15,029 nt of DNA from assembly GCA_025352765.1 (NCBI GenBank), contig JANXSI010000111.1:1-15029 (forward strand), in the 5' to 3' direction. Numbering within the stretch: position 1 is the stretch's first letter; each line of letters opens with the position of its first letter. Shown one piece after another: positions 5,399 through 12,658 of this stretch. A program made the translations under genes and the position numbers. The DNA comes from Devosia sp. Lineage in GTDB: Bacteria > Pseudomonadota > Alphaproteobacteria > Rhizobiales > Devosiaceae. Below the pieces are notes generated by a model. It made no database searches. It saw only the letters and a program-made list of their open reading frames with translations, and was not told the DNA's origin.

Positions 5399-5702
5399 GG
5401 TCCGCTCCTCTTGTTTGTCGGGCGGCAAACTAGCTGGACGGCGATGGCTGGGCGAGGTCCTGTCTACCAAAGACACGCAGGACAAGCGAAAAAGCTGCCC
5501 TCGCCAGCTCGGCGATTGGAAAGGCGGCCCCGGATCATTTTGGACGCGGCGGCGAATTCGATAATGGTTGCGGTAAATTGCGCCGGTCGGGCAGCATCTT
5601 GAAATCGATTGCACGATCTGTTGAGGTAGGGCTGCAACGTCATCGCCAGCGGCCGCAGAGCCGCACGCAGCGGTTGAGGGACCGCCGGGCGTTGCAGGGA
5701 GA
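5399..5702. promoter_or_regulatory. Divergent metY / lacI-family regulator intergenic region
   Basis: This 304-bp gap must hold both promoters. It contains an interrupted hairpin in the metY leader (GTCCTG 5457-5462 with CAGGAC 5478-5483, plus inner TCT/AGA pairs). It also has a LacI/GalR-type operator (5600-5613) and an 11-bp sequence (5532-5542) repeated beyond the 3' end of metY. I could not assign -35/-10 boxes with confidence. No SAM-II consensus core is present. Confidence 0.5.
5600..5613. promoter_or_regulatory. LacI/GalR-family operator candidate
   Basis: TGAAATCGATTGCA fits the general family operator TGnAAnCGnTTnCA at every fixed position, with the central CG expected for minor-groove hinge-helix insertion. 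It lies ~90 nt upstream of the divergent lacI-family gene and ~200 nt upstream of metY. Autoregulation is the simplest reading. The match is seen directly; binding is inferred. Confidence 0.6.
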
Positions 5703-6752
5703 ATGAGGGTGTCTGATATCGAATCCCGCGACAAGCCGCGGGCCCGGCGCGGCGCGCCGCGCTCGGGCAAGCCGACGCTGCGCACCATCGCGGAGATGAC
5801 CGGGCTTGCCGTGACGACGATTTCGCGCGCGCTCAACAATGCGCCCGAACTCAGCCAGGAAACGCGCGAGCGGGTGCAAAAGATCGCAGCCGAGATCGGT
5901 TACGTGCCCGATCGCACGGCGCTCCGGCTCAAGACCGGGCGCACCCATGTGGTCAGCCTGATCCTCGATCCGCACGACGAAATCCTCAATTTCAGCCAGT
6001 CGCTGGTCAGCGGACTGAGCACGGCGCTGCGCGGGACGCCCTACCACCTGGTGATCACGCCGACCGCCGGGAACGCCTCACCGCTCGATCCGATCAACTA
6101 TGTGCTGCGCAACAAGATGGCCGACGGGGTGATCTTTTCGCGTACCGAGCCCGACGACGCCCGGGTGAAGCTGCTGCTCGAGAACGACTTTCCGTTCGTC
6201 AGCCACGGCCGCACCGAACTCGATGCCGCCCACCCCTATGTCGACTACGACAATTTCACCTTCGCCTACGCGGCGGTGAAGCGGCTCCATGCCAAGGGCC
6301 GCAAGCACGTGTCGATGATCATGGCGCCGGGGCGATTCACCTTCGGGCGGCACCTGCGCGACGGTTTCGTCAAGGCTGCCAAAGAGACGGGGATGACCTA
6401 CGAAATCGAGACGCGGGTGACGCTCGACCACGAGGCCGAGGCGATCCGGCTCGCAACCATGGCGCGGCTGGCCGAAGGCAACGCGCCGGACGCCTTTGTG
6501 TGCCCGGGCGATGCGGTGGCGCTGGCGGTAATCGCGGGCCTGACCGATTCCGGCCTCGTCATCGGGCGCGACGCCGACATCGTCACCAAGCAGATGAGCG
6601 GCATCTTCTCGCTGGTCCGCCCCAAGGTCGACGTGATCAACGAGGACATCGCGCTGGCGGGCCTGCAGATGGGCGAATTGCTGCTGAAGCGTTTGCGCGG
6701 CGAACGGGTCGAGACGCTGCAGATCCTGCAGGTACCGCGAATCCCGTTCTAG
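5703..6752 (+). CDS. LacI-family transcriptional regulator
   Basis: This 349-aa repressor-type regulator has an N-terminal LacI helix-turn-helix at residues ~25-45 (LRTIAEMTGLAVTTISRALN) and the hinge region ETRERVQKIAAEIGYVPDRTA after it. A periplasmic-binding-protein-like effector domain runs from ~residue 75 to the end. The effector is unknown. No sugar transporter or catabolic operon is adjacent in the window, so its regulon cannot be read from context beyond the operator at 5600-5613. Start choice: AGGGAGA abuts the ATG at 5703, leaving almost no spacer. The in-frame GTG at 5709 would have a 7-nt spacer and may be the true start, shortening the protein by two residues. The family call is secure. 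Confidence 0.93.
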   Translation: MRVSDIESRDKPRARRGAPRSGKPTLRTIAEMTGLAVTTISRALNNAPELSQETRERVQKIAAEIGYVPDRTALRLKTGRTHVVSLILDPHDEILNFSQSLVSGLSTALRGTPYHLVITPTAGNASPLDPINYVLRNKMADGVIFSRTEPDDARVKLLLENDFPFVSHGRTELDAAHPYVDYDNFTFAYAAVKRLHAKGRKHVSMIMAPGRFTFGRHLRDGFVKAAKETGMTYEIETRVTLDHEAEAIRLATMARLAEGNAPDAFVCPGDAVALAVIAGLTDSGLVIGRDADIVTKQMSGIFSLVRPKVDVINEDIALAGLQMGELLLKRLRGERVETLQILQVPRIPF

Positions 6753-6764
6753 GCGACAGCGCCC

Positions 6765-8681
6765 TCAGTCCCGCGCCAGAACGATGATCCGGTCGCCGGC
6801 CTCGTAAGTCAGGGCCTCAGACTTCTTCGGATTGACCACGACGCCGCCCATGTTGCGCGGATCGTCGGCCGTTTCCTGGCGCTTGCGGACATAGCCCATG
6901 GCGACTTCGCCGCGGCGGCGGCAGGCCTCGGTGACGGTGTAGAAGGTGATGGGCTGGCCCAGTTCGAGGTAGGCCTCGGCCGGGCGCATGTAGATCTCGG
7001 AGCCCTGCTCGTCGAGCAGATCCTCGAAGATCGCGCCGATGTTCTCGTTCTCGCTGGCCTGGGCCAGCATCAGGCTCACCAGCTTGTTGGACACGACGAA
7101 ATCGTCGGCCCGGGTGACTTCGGCGAGCTCGCGGTTGCGCACGTCGATCATCTCGGAGACGACGTTGATGTGGCTGCCGGACTCCTCGGCGATCTTGCGC
7201 AGATGCAGCAGCGTCACGAGCGTGCGCGTGTCGGTCGCCTGGGCGTCGAAATGGTCGGAATAGCCCAAGACCAGCACATGGTCGTAGGAGGGGATGTCGA
7301 GCCCCTCGAGCGCGGCGCGGCTCGCGGTATCGACGATGCCGTATTCGACCTGGAGGTTGCTGCCCGAGATCAGGAGCGCGCCGACCTCGTCCTGCAGTTC
7401 GGGCGTATCGGCGGCGATGGTCAGCACGCTGCCGGGCGCCACGTAGCGGCTGAGTTCGAACGCAATGATCGGGCCGCGGCGGTTCCAGCCGAGCAGCAGC
7501 GTGCGCTCGGCGGCCTTTTCGGTGCGGCGATAGAGGGCAATGGCGGTGTGATCGACGCTCGAAGGGCTGGCGGTGACCTTGATTGCGGCATCGTCCTCGG
7601 CGATCAGGATCGCCTTCATGCCGGACTGGATCTGGGTCTCCATCGGCGGGTTGAGATAGACCTTTCCGGCGGCGTCGCAGAGACCCATCAGGATCGAGGT
7701 GTCGTAGGCCATCAGCGCGTCGCCGAAGCTTGAGCCGACGATGGCGGGCTGGGCCTGCGTGTAGATCTCGCAGCCGTCGAAATCGAGCAGCTCGGAATAG
7801 ACCGCCGAGAGGCCCGACTGGCGCGACGAGTGGACGACGATGCGGGCGATGAGGTCGTCGGCGAGCACCAGTTGCACCTCGGGGCCGCCGACGACGCGGG
7901 CCAGCTCGACGTTCTTGGCATCGCGGATTTCGGCGGCGATCTGGTATTTTTCCGGGCGGCGGCGCGGGTCGTTGACCAGCGCGAGGACGGTCTTGATGAC
8001 GCGGCTGTCGGGATCCTCGGCATCGGGCGACAGCACAATGATCGAGCGCGAGGTCTGGGGGCTGGTGATGCCGAGGTCGCCGAGGTCGGTCGGGTCGCCC
8101 GAGCGGCAGATGATGCGGGTGTTTTTGAGGTTGGGGACCTTCTGGGCGATCTCGTCTTCCATCTCCACTTTGTCGCGATCGGCCATGATGACGATGCGCG
8201 GCCGGCGGCGGCTCTGGTTGGCGATGGTCAGCTCGGAAATGATGTCGAAGATCGAGGCCGACCAGTTGAGAATGATGGTGTGGTCCTTCTCGAGCACCTC
8301 GGAGCGGCCCTTGCGCAACTCGTCGAGCTTGCCCTCGAGGCCGGTCGAGAGCACGCCAATCAGCGCCGAGACGATGAAGATGCCGCCCAGCGTCACCGCC
8401 AGCATGACGACGCGGAAGCCCCAGCCGGCGTCGCCGCCCATGGTGCCGCTGTCGAGGGTGCGCATCAGGCTTTCCCACATAGCCTCGCCGAAGCTGAGCG
8501 AGTTCCCGCCTTCGGGGGCGATGCGCAACAGCGCGAGGATCGCCGAGGCGGCGACGATCACGGCCAGCGAGATCACCGCCAGCCAGCCCATCAGCGCGAT
8601 CGGTCCGGCGGCCATCGACTTGTCGAAGGCGTAACGGAGCCTTGCCCCCAGACCGCGCGTCCTGGTGCGTGATTTTGCCAT
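6765..8681 (-). CDS. CASTOR/POLLUX-type ion channel with two RCK/TrkA-N-like regions
   Basis: This 638-aa inner-membrane protein has a short basic N terminus (MAKSRTRTRG), TM1 at ~26-52 and a pore-loop segment at ~66-87 containing LDSGTMGGD. TM2 follows at ~88-113. A long cytosolic part has two Rossmann-like regulatory regions: one from ~133 (HTIILNWSASIFDIISEL), the other from ~392 (RTLLLGWNRRGPIIAFEL). This matches the CASTOR/POLLUX channel family (PF06241), known in plants for nuclear ion conductance in symbiosis and present in many bacteria with unclear function. Ion selectivity cannot be read off, because the filter is not the K+ channel TVGYG. I chose the ATG at 8681 over an upstream TTG at 8696 because GGGGGA lies 7 nt before it. 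The gene converges on the lacI-family gene, with a 12-bp gap. Confidence 0.88.
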   Translation of the reverse strand: MAKSRTRTRGLGARLRYAFDKSMAAGPIALMGWLAVISLAVIVAASAILALLRIAPEGGNSLSFGEAMWESLMRTLDSGTMGGDAGWGFRVVMLAVTLGGIFIVSALIGVLSTGLEGKLDELRKGRSEVLEKDHTIILNWSASIFDIISELTIANQSRRRPRIVIMADRDKVEMEDEIAQKVPNLKNTRIICRSGDPTDLGDLGITSPQTSRSIIVLSPDAEDPDSRVIKTVLALVNDPRRRPEKYQIAAEIRDAKNVELARVVGGPEVQLVLADDLIARIVVHSSRQSGLSAVYSELLDFDGCEIYTQAQPAIVGSSFGDALMAYDTSILMGLCDAAGKVYLNPPMETQIQSGMKAILIAEDDAAIKVTASPSSVDHTAIALYRRTEKAAERTLLLGWNRRGPIIAFELSRYVAPGSVLTIAADTPELQDEVGALLISGSNLQVEYGIVDTASRAALEGLDIPSYDHVLVLGYSDHFDAQATDTRTLVTLLHLRKIAEESGSHINVVSEMIDVRNRELAEVTRADDFVVSNKLVSLMLAQASENENIGAIFEDLLDEQGSEIYMRPAEAYLELGQPITFYTVTEACRRRGEVAMGYVRKRQETADDPRNMGGVVVNPKKSEALTYEAGDRIIVLARD

Positions 8682-8820
8682 GCCGGTGTCCCCCAAACTC
8701 GTCTCTTAGCACTCAAGCAGCCGGCGCGTCCGTTGAGAAGACGGCGCGACACTGGCGCACGGTTTTCATATTCGGCCATGAAATGATAGGAAGACTGACG
8801 AAACAGACGGCGGACGCAGA

Positions 8821-9345
8821 TTGCGAGCAGTGCGGGCGATTGTGAGTGCGATGATGGTGAGCGGCCTCCTGGCCGGCTGCAGCAGCGTCGATTTTCCGGG
8901 ATTGGCGAGCATTGCGCCACATCATGCGGTACGCAGCGCGCCGCCGCCCGAGGTCGCGCCGCGCGAGGCGGCGCTGCCGCTGCCGCCGGCCGGGCATGGC
9001 GAAATCGACATCTTCATCGCCAAGTATTCGAACCTCTACAACGTGCCCGAGCCGCTGATCCGGCGCATCATCGTGCGCGAAAGCGGCTACAACCCGCGGG
9101 CCCGCAACGGCCCGTATTACGGGCTGATGCAGATCCGCTACGATACCGCGCGGTCGATGGGCTATCAGGGCTCGGCCTCGGGGCTGCTCGATGCCGAGAC
9201 CAATCTGCGCTACGGGGTCAAGTATCTGAGCGGCGCCTACATGGTGGGCGGCCGAAACTCCGACCAGGCGGTGCGCAACTATGCCCACGGCTATTACTAC
9301 GCCGCCAAGCGCAAGGGACTGCTCGAGGAAGTCGGGCTGCGGTAG
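8821..9345 (+). CDS. Lytic transglycosylase domain lipoprotein (SLT family)
   Basis: This 174-aa protein has a lipoprotein signal: basic MRAVR, a hydrophobic core, then the lipobox LLAGC with the lipidated Cys at residue 20. A Pro/Ala-rich linker (to ~60) precedes a compact SLT domain. The domain has the catalytic Glu in RESGYNP (E87), then YYGLMQIRYDTARSMG (100-114), NLRYGVKYL (128-136) and NYAHGYYYAAKR (153-164). The family cleaves the peptidoglycan glycan strand to form 1,6-anhydromuramyl ends. The protein would be tethered to a membrane in the periplasm. The only start that keeps the full basic n-region is a TTG at 8821; a GTG at 8830 is the alternative. Upstream in-frame ATG at 8779 is closed by a stop. 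The uncommon start and weak Shine-Dalgarno suggest low expression. Confidence 0.88.
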   Translation: MRAVRAIVSAMMVSGLLAGCSSVDFPGLASIAPHHAVRSAPPPEVAPREAALPLPPAGHGEIDIFIAKYSNLYNVPEPLIRRIIVRESGYNPRARNGPYYGLMQIRYDTARSMGYQGSASGLLDAETNLRYGVKYLSGAYMVGGRNSDQAVRNYAHGYYYAAKRKGLLEEVGLR

Positions 9346-9368
9346 CGGCGCGCCGGCACTGCCTCCGG

Positions 9369-9541
9369 CCCACCCCTCATCCGTCTCGGCCTGCGGCCGA
9401 TCCACCTTCTCCCACAAGGGGAGAAGGCCCACCCAAGCAGCAGCGCGGCAGAGACGCCGAACCGGTCTGAGATGGCGGAGGCGGCCCTATTGCCTTCTCC
9501 CCTTGTGGGAGAAGGTGCCCGAAGGGCGGATGAGGGGTGGG
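9369..9541. repeat. Pair of inverted intergenic palindromic elements
   Basis: The gap between the transglycosylase and aqpZ (334 bp) carries two copies of the same element facing each other. Copy A reads CCCACCCCTCATCCG (9369-9383), a GC-rich mini-hairpin, then a palindrome CCTTCTCCC-ACAA-GGGGAGAAGG (9404-9427). Copy B is its reverse complement (palindrome ~9493-9515, CGGATGAGGGGTGGG 9527-9541), with a different and shorter middle hairpin. Motifs of this kind are familiar interspersed repeats in Hyphomicrobiales genomes (from memory). They could fold into a large transcript structure and act as a terminator for the upstream gene. No other gene is seen in this gap. Confidence 0.85.
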
Positions 9542-9679
9542 CCCGTCGCCCCGGGCCCTCGAGCGACGCCGCCTGTCCAGACCTTCTTGCGATTTCCAGT
9601 GCGTAACTTGCCGGAGCCAATTCCGCCGGTGATTCGGCCGCGCTAGCCCTTGTCTGGGGCAACACGGAGGGGTTCGAAG

Positions 9680-10396
9680 ATGTTTCGCAGACTTTCGGCC
9701 GAGTTTTTCGGCACGTTCTGGCTGGTGTTCGGGGGCTGCGGCAGCGCCGTGCTGGCCGCCGGCTTTCCCGATGTCGGGATCGGCTTTGCCGGCGTTTCGC
9801 TGGCGTTCGGGCTGACGGTACTGACCATGGCCTATGCGGTGGGCGGCATTTCGGGCGGGCACTTCAACCCGGCGGTGTCGCTGGGGCTCGCGATTGCCGG
9901 GCGGTTCGACGTCAAGGACATCCTGCCATACTGGGCGGCGCAACTCATCGGCGGCGCCGTTGGCGCCGCGGTGCTCTACCTGGTTGCGTCGGGCCACGCC
10001 GACTTCAGCGCCGGCGGCTTTGCCTCGAACGGCTACGACGCGCTGTCGCCGGGCGGCTATTCGATGCTGGCGGCGCTGGTCGCCGAGATCGTGCTGACGG
10101 CGCTGTTTCTGGTGATCATCCTCGGCGCCACCAGCAAGGCGGCCCCGGCGGGGTTCGCGCCGCTCACCATCGGGCTCGGGCTGACGCTGATCCACTTGAT
10201 CTCGATCCCGGTCGACAACACCTCGGTCAACCCGGCGCGCTCGATCGCGGCCGCGCTGTTTGCCCAGAACGGGGCGCTCGGGCAGGTCTGGCTGTTCATC
10301 GTTGCCCCGCTGATCGGCGGGGCCGTGGGCGCGGTGATCTGGCGCTACGTGCTGTCGCCCGGCGAAAGCCCGGCCGGGGTCGGGCAGGTCAAGTAG
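9680..10396 (+). CDS. aqpZ: Aquaporin Z, water channel
   Basis: This 238-aa inner-membrane channel of the MIP family has six membrane helices. Both NPA half-helix motifs are present, GGHFNPAVS (NPA 63-65) and TSVNPARS (NPA 184-186). The aromatic/arginine filter positions read F43, H172, T181 and R187, the same set as E. coli AqpZ (F/H/T/R). This predicts a water-selective pore rather than a glycerol facilitator. A short charged tail ends GQVK. The frame is open further upstream, but the ATG at 9680 is preceded by GGAGG with a ~9-nt spacer and gives the family N terminus MFRRLSAEFFGTFWLV. It stands alone between two repeat-bearing gaps, so it is probably monocistronic. Confidence 0.96.
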   Translation: MFRRLSAEFFGTFWLVFGGCGSAVLAAGFPDVGIGFAGVSLAFGLTVLTMAYAVGGISGGHFNPAVSLGLAIAGRFDVKDILPYWAAQLIGGAVGAAVLYLVASGHADFSAGGFASNGYDALSPGGYSMLAALVAEIVLTALFLVIILGATSKAAPAGFAPLTIGLGLTLIHLISIPVDNTSVNPARSIAAALFAQNGALGQVWLFIVAPLIGGAVGAVIWRYVLSPGESPAGVGQVK

Positions 10397-10414
10397 CCCA
10401 GGCGGCGTGAAGGT

Positions 10415-10492
10415 CCTCATGGTGAGCTTGTCGAACCACGAGGACCGGTTCCGCCGATCCCGACTTCGTCCTTCGACAGGCTCCGGATGAGG
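10415..10492. repeat. Imperfect inverted repeat element
   Basis: CCTCATGGTGAGCTTGTCGAA (10415-10435) pairs imperfectly with TTCGACAGGCTCCGGATGAGG (10472-10492). The outer CCTCAT/ATGAGG and inner TGTCGAA/TTCGACA parts are exact. The GTCCTTCGACA...CTC..GATGAGG spelling belongs to a widely interspersed alphaproteobacterial palindromic repeat type (recalled, not searched). It is unlike the element at 9369-9541. It lies just after aqpZ and may help end its transcript. Confidence 0.8.
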
Positions 10493-10556
10493 TCTCTGGG
10501 GCCTCGGGACGGGAGAACATCCTCGGGCGTCTGATCGGCCCCGGACAAAACGCCAC

Positions 10557-10592
10557 TTGAACCGAATTGCCGGAGAGGGCTTATCTCTTCGC
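10557..10592 (+). promoter_or_regulatory. Candidate promoter of the CDF exporter gene, possibly leaderless
   Basis: A -35-like TTGAAC (10557-10562) and a -10-like TTATCT (10581-10586) are separated by 18 bp. The ATG at 10593 falls 6 nt after the -10 box, about where transcription would start. The only Shine-Dalgarno-like sequence (GGAGAGGG) is ~14 nt from the ATG, too far to work well. Together these suggest a leaderless transcript. The -10 match is modest. Confidence 0.35.
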
Positions 10593-11552
10593 ATGGCCCA
10601 TTCGCACGACGATCACGACCACGACCATTCGCATGACCACGCGCACGACCATGGCGGGCATGGCCATAGCCATGTGCCGGCGAATTTCGGGGCGGCGTTC
10701 CTGATCGGCATCTGCCTCAATGTCGGCTTCGTTTTGATCGAGGCCATCGCCGGATGGCTGGGCAATTCGGTGGCGCTCCTCGCGGACGCCGGACACAACC
10801 TCTCGGACGTGCTCGGGCTGGTGGTCGCGTGGGTGGCGACGATCCTCGCGGCGCGCCTGCCCTCCGCGCGGTTCACCTACGGGTTGCGCGGCTCGTCGAT
10901 CCTTGCGGCGCTGTTCAACGCGGTGTTCCTCCTGGTCGCGGTCGGCGGCATCGCCTGGGAGGCGATCATTCGCTTCAGCCACCCCGAGGCGGCGCATGGC
11001 CTGACGGTCATCGGGGTCGCGGCGGCGGGAATCGTCGTCAATGGCGTGACGGCGTGGCTGTTCGCTTCAGGCAGCAAGGGCGATATCAATATCCGGGGGG
11101 CCTTCCTCCACATGGTAGCGGACGCCGCGGTGTCGGCCGCGGTCGTCATCGCCGGCATCCTGATGATCTTCACCGGCTGGGTGTGGCTGGACCCGCTGAC
11201 CAGCCTCGTCATCTGCGCGGTGATCGTGTGGGGCACCTGGTCGCTGCTGCGCGATTCGCTGTTCATGTCGCTCGATGCGGTGCCGTCGGGAGTCGATCCG
11301 GCGGCGGTGCGGGCGTTCCTGCTCGGCCAGCCGGGCGTCGACGGGCTGCACGACCTCCACATCTGGCCGATGAGCACGACCGAGATCGCGCTGACGGCGC
11401 ATCTGGTGATGAGCGGCGGTCACCCGGGCGACGCGTTTCTGCTCGGCCTCTGCGAAGAACTCGAGCACAAGTTCGGCATCGTGCACCCGACGATCCAGAT
11501 CGAGATCGACCAGCACAATGCCTGCGAGCTCGCTCCGGACGAAGTGGTCTGA
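10593..11552 (+). CDS. Cation diffusion facilitator (Zn/Co exporter, CzcD/ZitB-like)
   Basis: This 319-aa inner-membrane CDF antiporter exports divalent metal from the cytoplasm in exchange for protons. The first 27 residues contain 12 histidines alternating with Asp, Ser and Gly, a cytosolic metal-collecting tail. Six helices follow. The transport site is read as H68 and D72 in LLADAGHNLSDV (TM2) with H173 and D177 in FLHMVADAAVS (TM5). This HD-HD set is typical of Zn2+/Co2+-type CDFs rather than the DD-DD manganese type. A C-terminal ferredoxin-like cytosolic domain (from ~230) carries VDGLHDLHIWPMSTTEIALTAH, the usual metal-regulatory histidines. The ATG at 10593 is preferred; an in-frame TTG at 10557 would add 12 residues. 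No metalloregulator gene is adjacent. Exact metal preference is not decided by sequence. Confidence 0.93.
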   Translation: MAHSHDDHDHDHSHDHAHDHGGHGHSHVPANFGAAFLIGICLNVGFVLIEAIAGWLGNSVALLADAGHNLSDVLGLVVAWVATILAARLPSARFTYGLRGSSILAALFNAVFLLVAVGGIAWEAIIRFSHPEAAHGLTVIGVAAAGIVVNGVTAWLFASGSKGDINIRGAFLHMVADAAVSAAVVIAGILMIFTGWVWLDPLTSLVICAVIVWGTWSLLRDSLFMSLDAVPSGVDPAAVRAFLLGQPGVDGLHDLHIWPMSTTEIALTAHLVMSGGHPGDAFLLGLCEELEHKFGIVHPTIQIEIDQHNACELAPDEVV

Positions 11553-11555
11553 CCC

Positions 11556-12575
11556 CTAGCGCCCGCCGCCCGGGCTCGCCTGGCGCCACTGCGCCGGCGA
11601 CATGCCGACATGGCGGTGGAAGGCCCGGCTGAACGCCGCCTCCGAGCCATAGCCCGATTGCTCGGCGATCGCCGCGAGCTTGAGCGGCGTGGTGCGCAAC
11701 AGATTGGCGGCGAGCTGCATGCGCCACTCGGCCAGATAATTGATCGGCGACTGGTCGAGCAGGGTCTTGAACCGCTCGCCCAGCACCGAGCGCGAGGTGG
11801 CGGCGGCACGCGCCAGCTCGTCGAGCGTCCAGTCGCGCGCCGGATCGTCGTGCAGCAGCCGGAGCGCCCGGCCGACCACCGGATCGGAGGTGGCGGCAAG
11901 CCAGCCGGTCGAACGCGGGGCGCTCGACGAATAGAGCCGGAGCGCCTCGACCAGCAGCAGTTCGGGGACGCGCGCCACGCCCGCCGAGGGCCCGCGCCGT
12001 TCGGCGTCCTCGAGGGCAAAGCTCAGCCCCGCCTCGATCAGCGTCGCGACCGTTCCCTCGGGGCGCACACGGATCACTGGCGGCAGACTGCGCAGGAACG
12101 AATTGAACAGCAGCTCGTCGCAGCGGAAATAGCCGCAGACCATGTTGGTTAGCGCGCCGTCGCCGCCATGCCTAAGGATCGGAACGTCGTTCCACGGAGA
12201 GCTCGGCAACAGTTCGGCGATCTGTACCGGCTCGACCATGTCGGGACTGCCGACGAGATGGCGATGCGCCGACGGCAGAATGGCGAGATCGCCGGCGACC
12301 AGGTCGACATGGTGGCCGCCGGCGGTCACCCAGGCCTCGCCCGCCATCACCCGGTGGAAGACGATCAGCCGCTCGGCCCCGGGCGACAGCAGGTCGATGA
12401 GCGCGCAGCAGCCTGGTGAATCGAAGGCCCAGGGCGAGGTGTATTCACCGCGCAGAAACAACGCTCCAGACAGGCGCACCTGCGCCAGAACGTCCGACAG
12501 CAACGCCGTGGTCGGGTCGGCGATTGCGCGCGGCGGTGTTTCGGTCAGCTCGCCCGGTAATTCGATCATGGTCAT
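11556..12575 (-). CDS. AraC-family transcriptional regulator with N-terminal cupin sensor
   Basis: This 339-aa regulator has an N-terminal cupin-type effector domain (~25-170; GEYTSPWAFDSP, GGHHVDLVAGDLAILPSAHRH) of the AraC/Cupin_6 kind. The C-terminal AraC DNA-binding domain has two helix-turn-helix units, TLDELARAAATSRSVLGERF (250-269) and AAIAEQSGYGSEAAFSRAFH (301-320). The family signature GYGSEAAFSRAFHRHVGMSP ends it. Cys56-Cys57 in the cupin and further Cys at 147 and 152 could sense redox or metal; this is a guess. The frame stays open up to a TTG at 12659, but the ATG at 12575 fits the family start better. No clear Shine-Dalgarno is visible. It is divergent from the secreted protein/DUF4242 pair, with 83 bp between, the classic arrangement for an AraC regulator and its target. 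Confidence 0.9.
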   Translation of the reverse strand: MTMIELPGELTETPPRAIADPTTALLSDVLAQVRLSGALFLRGEYTSPWAFDSPGCCALIDLLSPGAERLIVFHRVMAGEAWVTAGGHHVDLVAGDLAILPSAHRHLVGSPDMVEPVQIAELLPSSPWNDVPILRHGGDGALTNMVCGYFRCDELLFNSFLRSLPPVIRVRPEGTVATLIEAGLSFALEDAERRGPSAGVARVPELLLVEALRLYSSSAPRSTGWLAATSDPVVGRALRLLHDDPARDWTLDELARAAATSRSVLGERFKTLLDQSPINYLAEWRMQLAANLLRTTPLKLAAIAEQSGYGSEAAFSRAFHRHVGMSPAQWRQASPGGGR

Positions 12576-12658
12576 TTCTGGTGGCCCGGATGATTGGTTG
12601 CCCCCACCGCGGCGGTGTTGTGCGCCCGGTTTCACTTGGACGTCAAGACGAGGATTCA

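Noticed and set aside
4022..5602. 526-aa plus-strand frame opposite metY
   Set aside because: It is fully antisense to metY, a recognised enzyme with its PLP lysine, and has shadow-type Gly/Arg/Asp-rich composition.
5399..5640. SAM-II riboswitch ahead of metY
   Set aside because: The conserved core and A-rich 3' part expected of SAM-II were looked for and not found.
7830..8672. 280-aa and 264-aa plus-strand frames opposite the channel gene
   Set aside because: Both are antisense shadows without motifs or ribosome binding sites.
6817..8712. 631-aa minus-strand frame overlapping the channel gene
   Set aside because: It is the same strand in another frame, nearly all Arg/Pro/His/Gly, and is a shadow of the CASTOR/POLLUX-like gene.
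9297..9665. Protein-coding frames within the 9.35-9.65 kb gap
   Set aside because: They run through the inverted repeat elements and have no credible starts or families.
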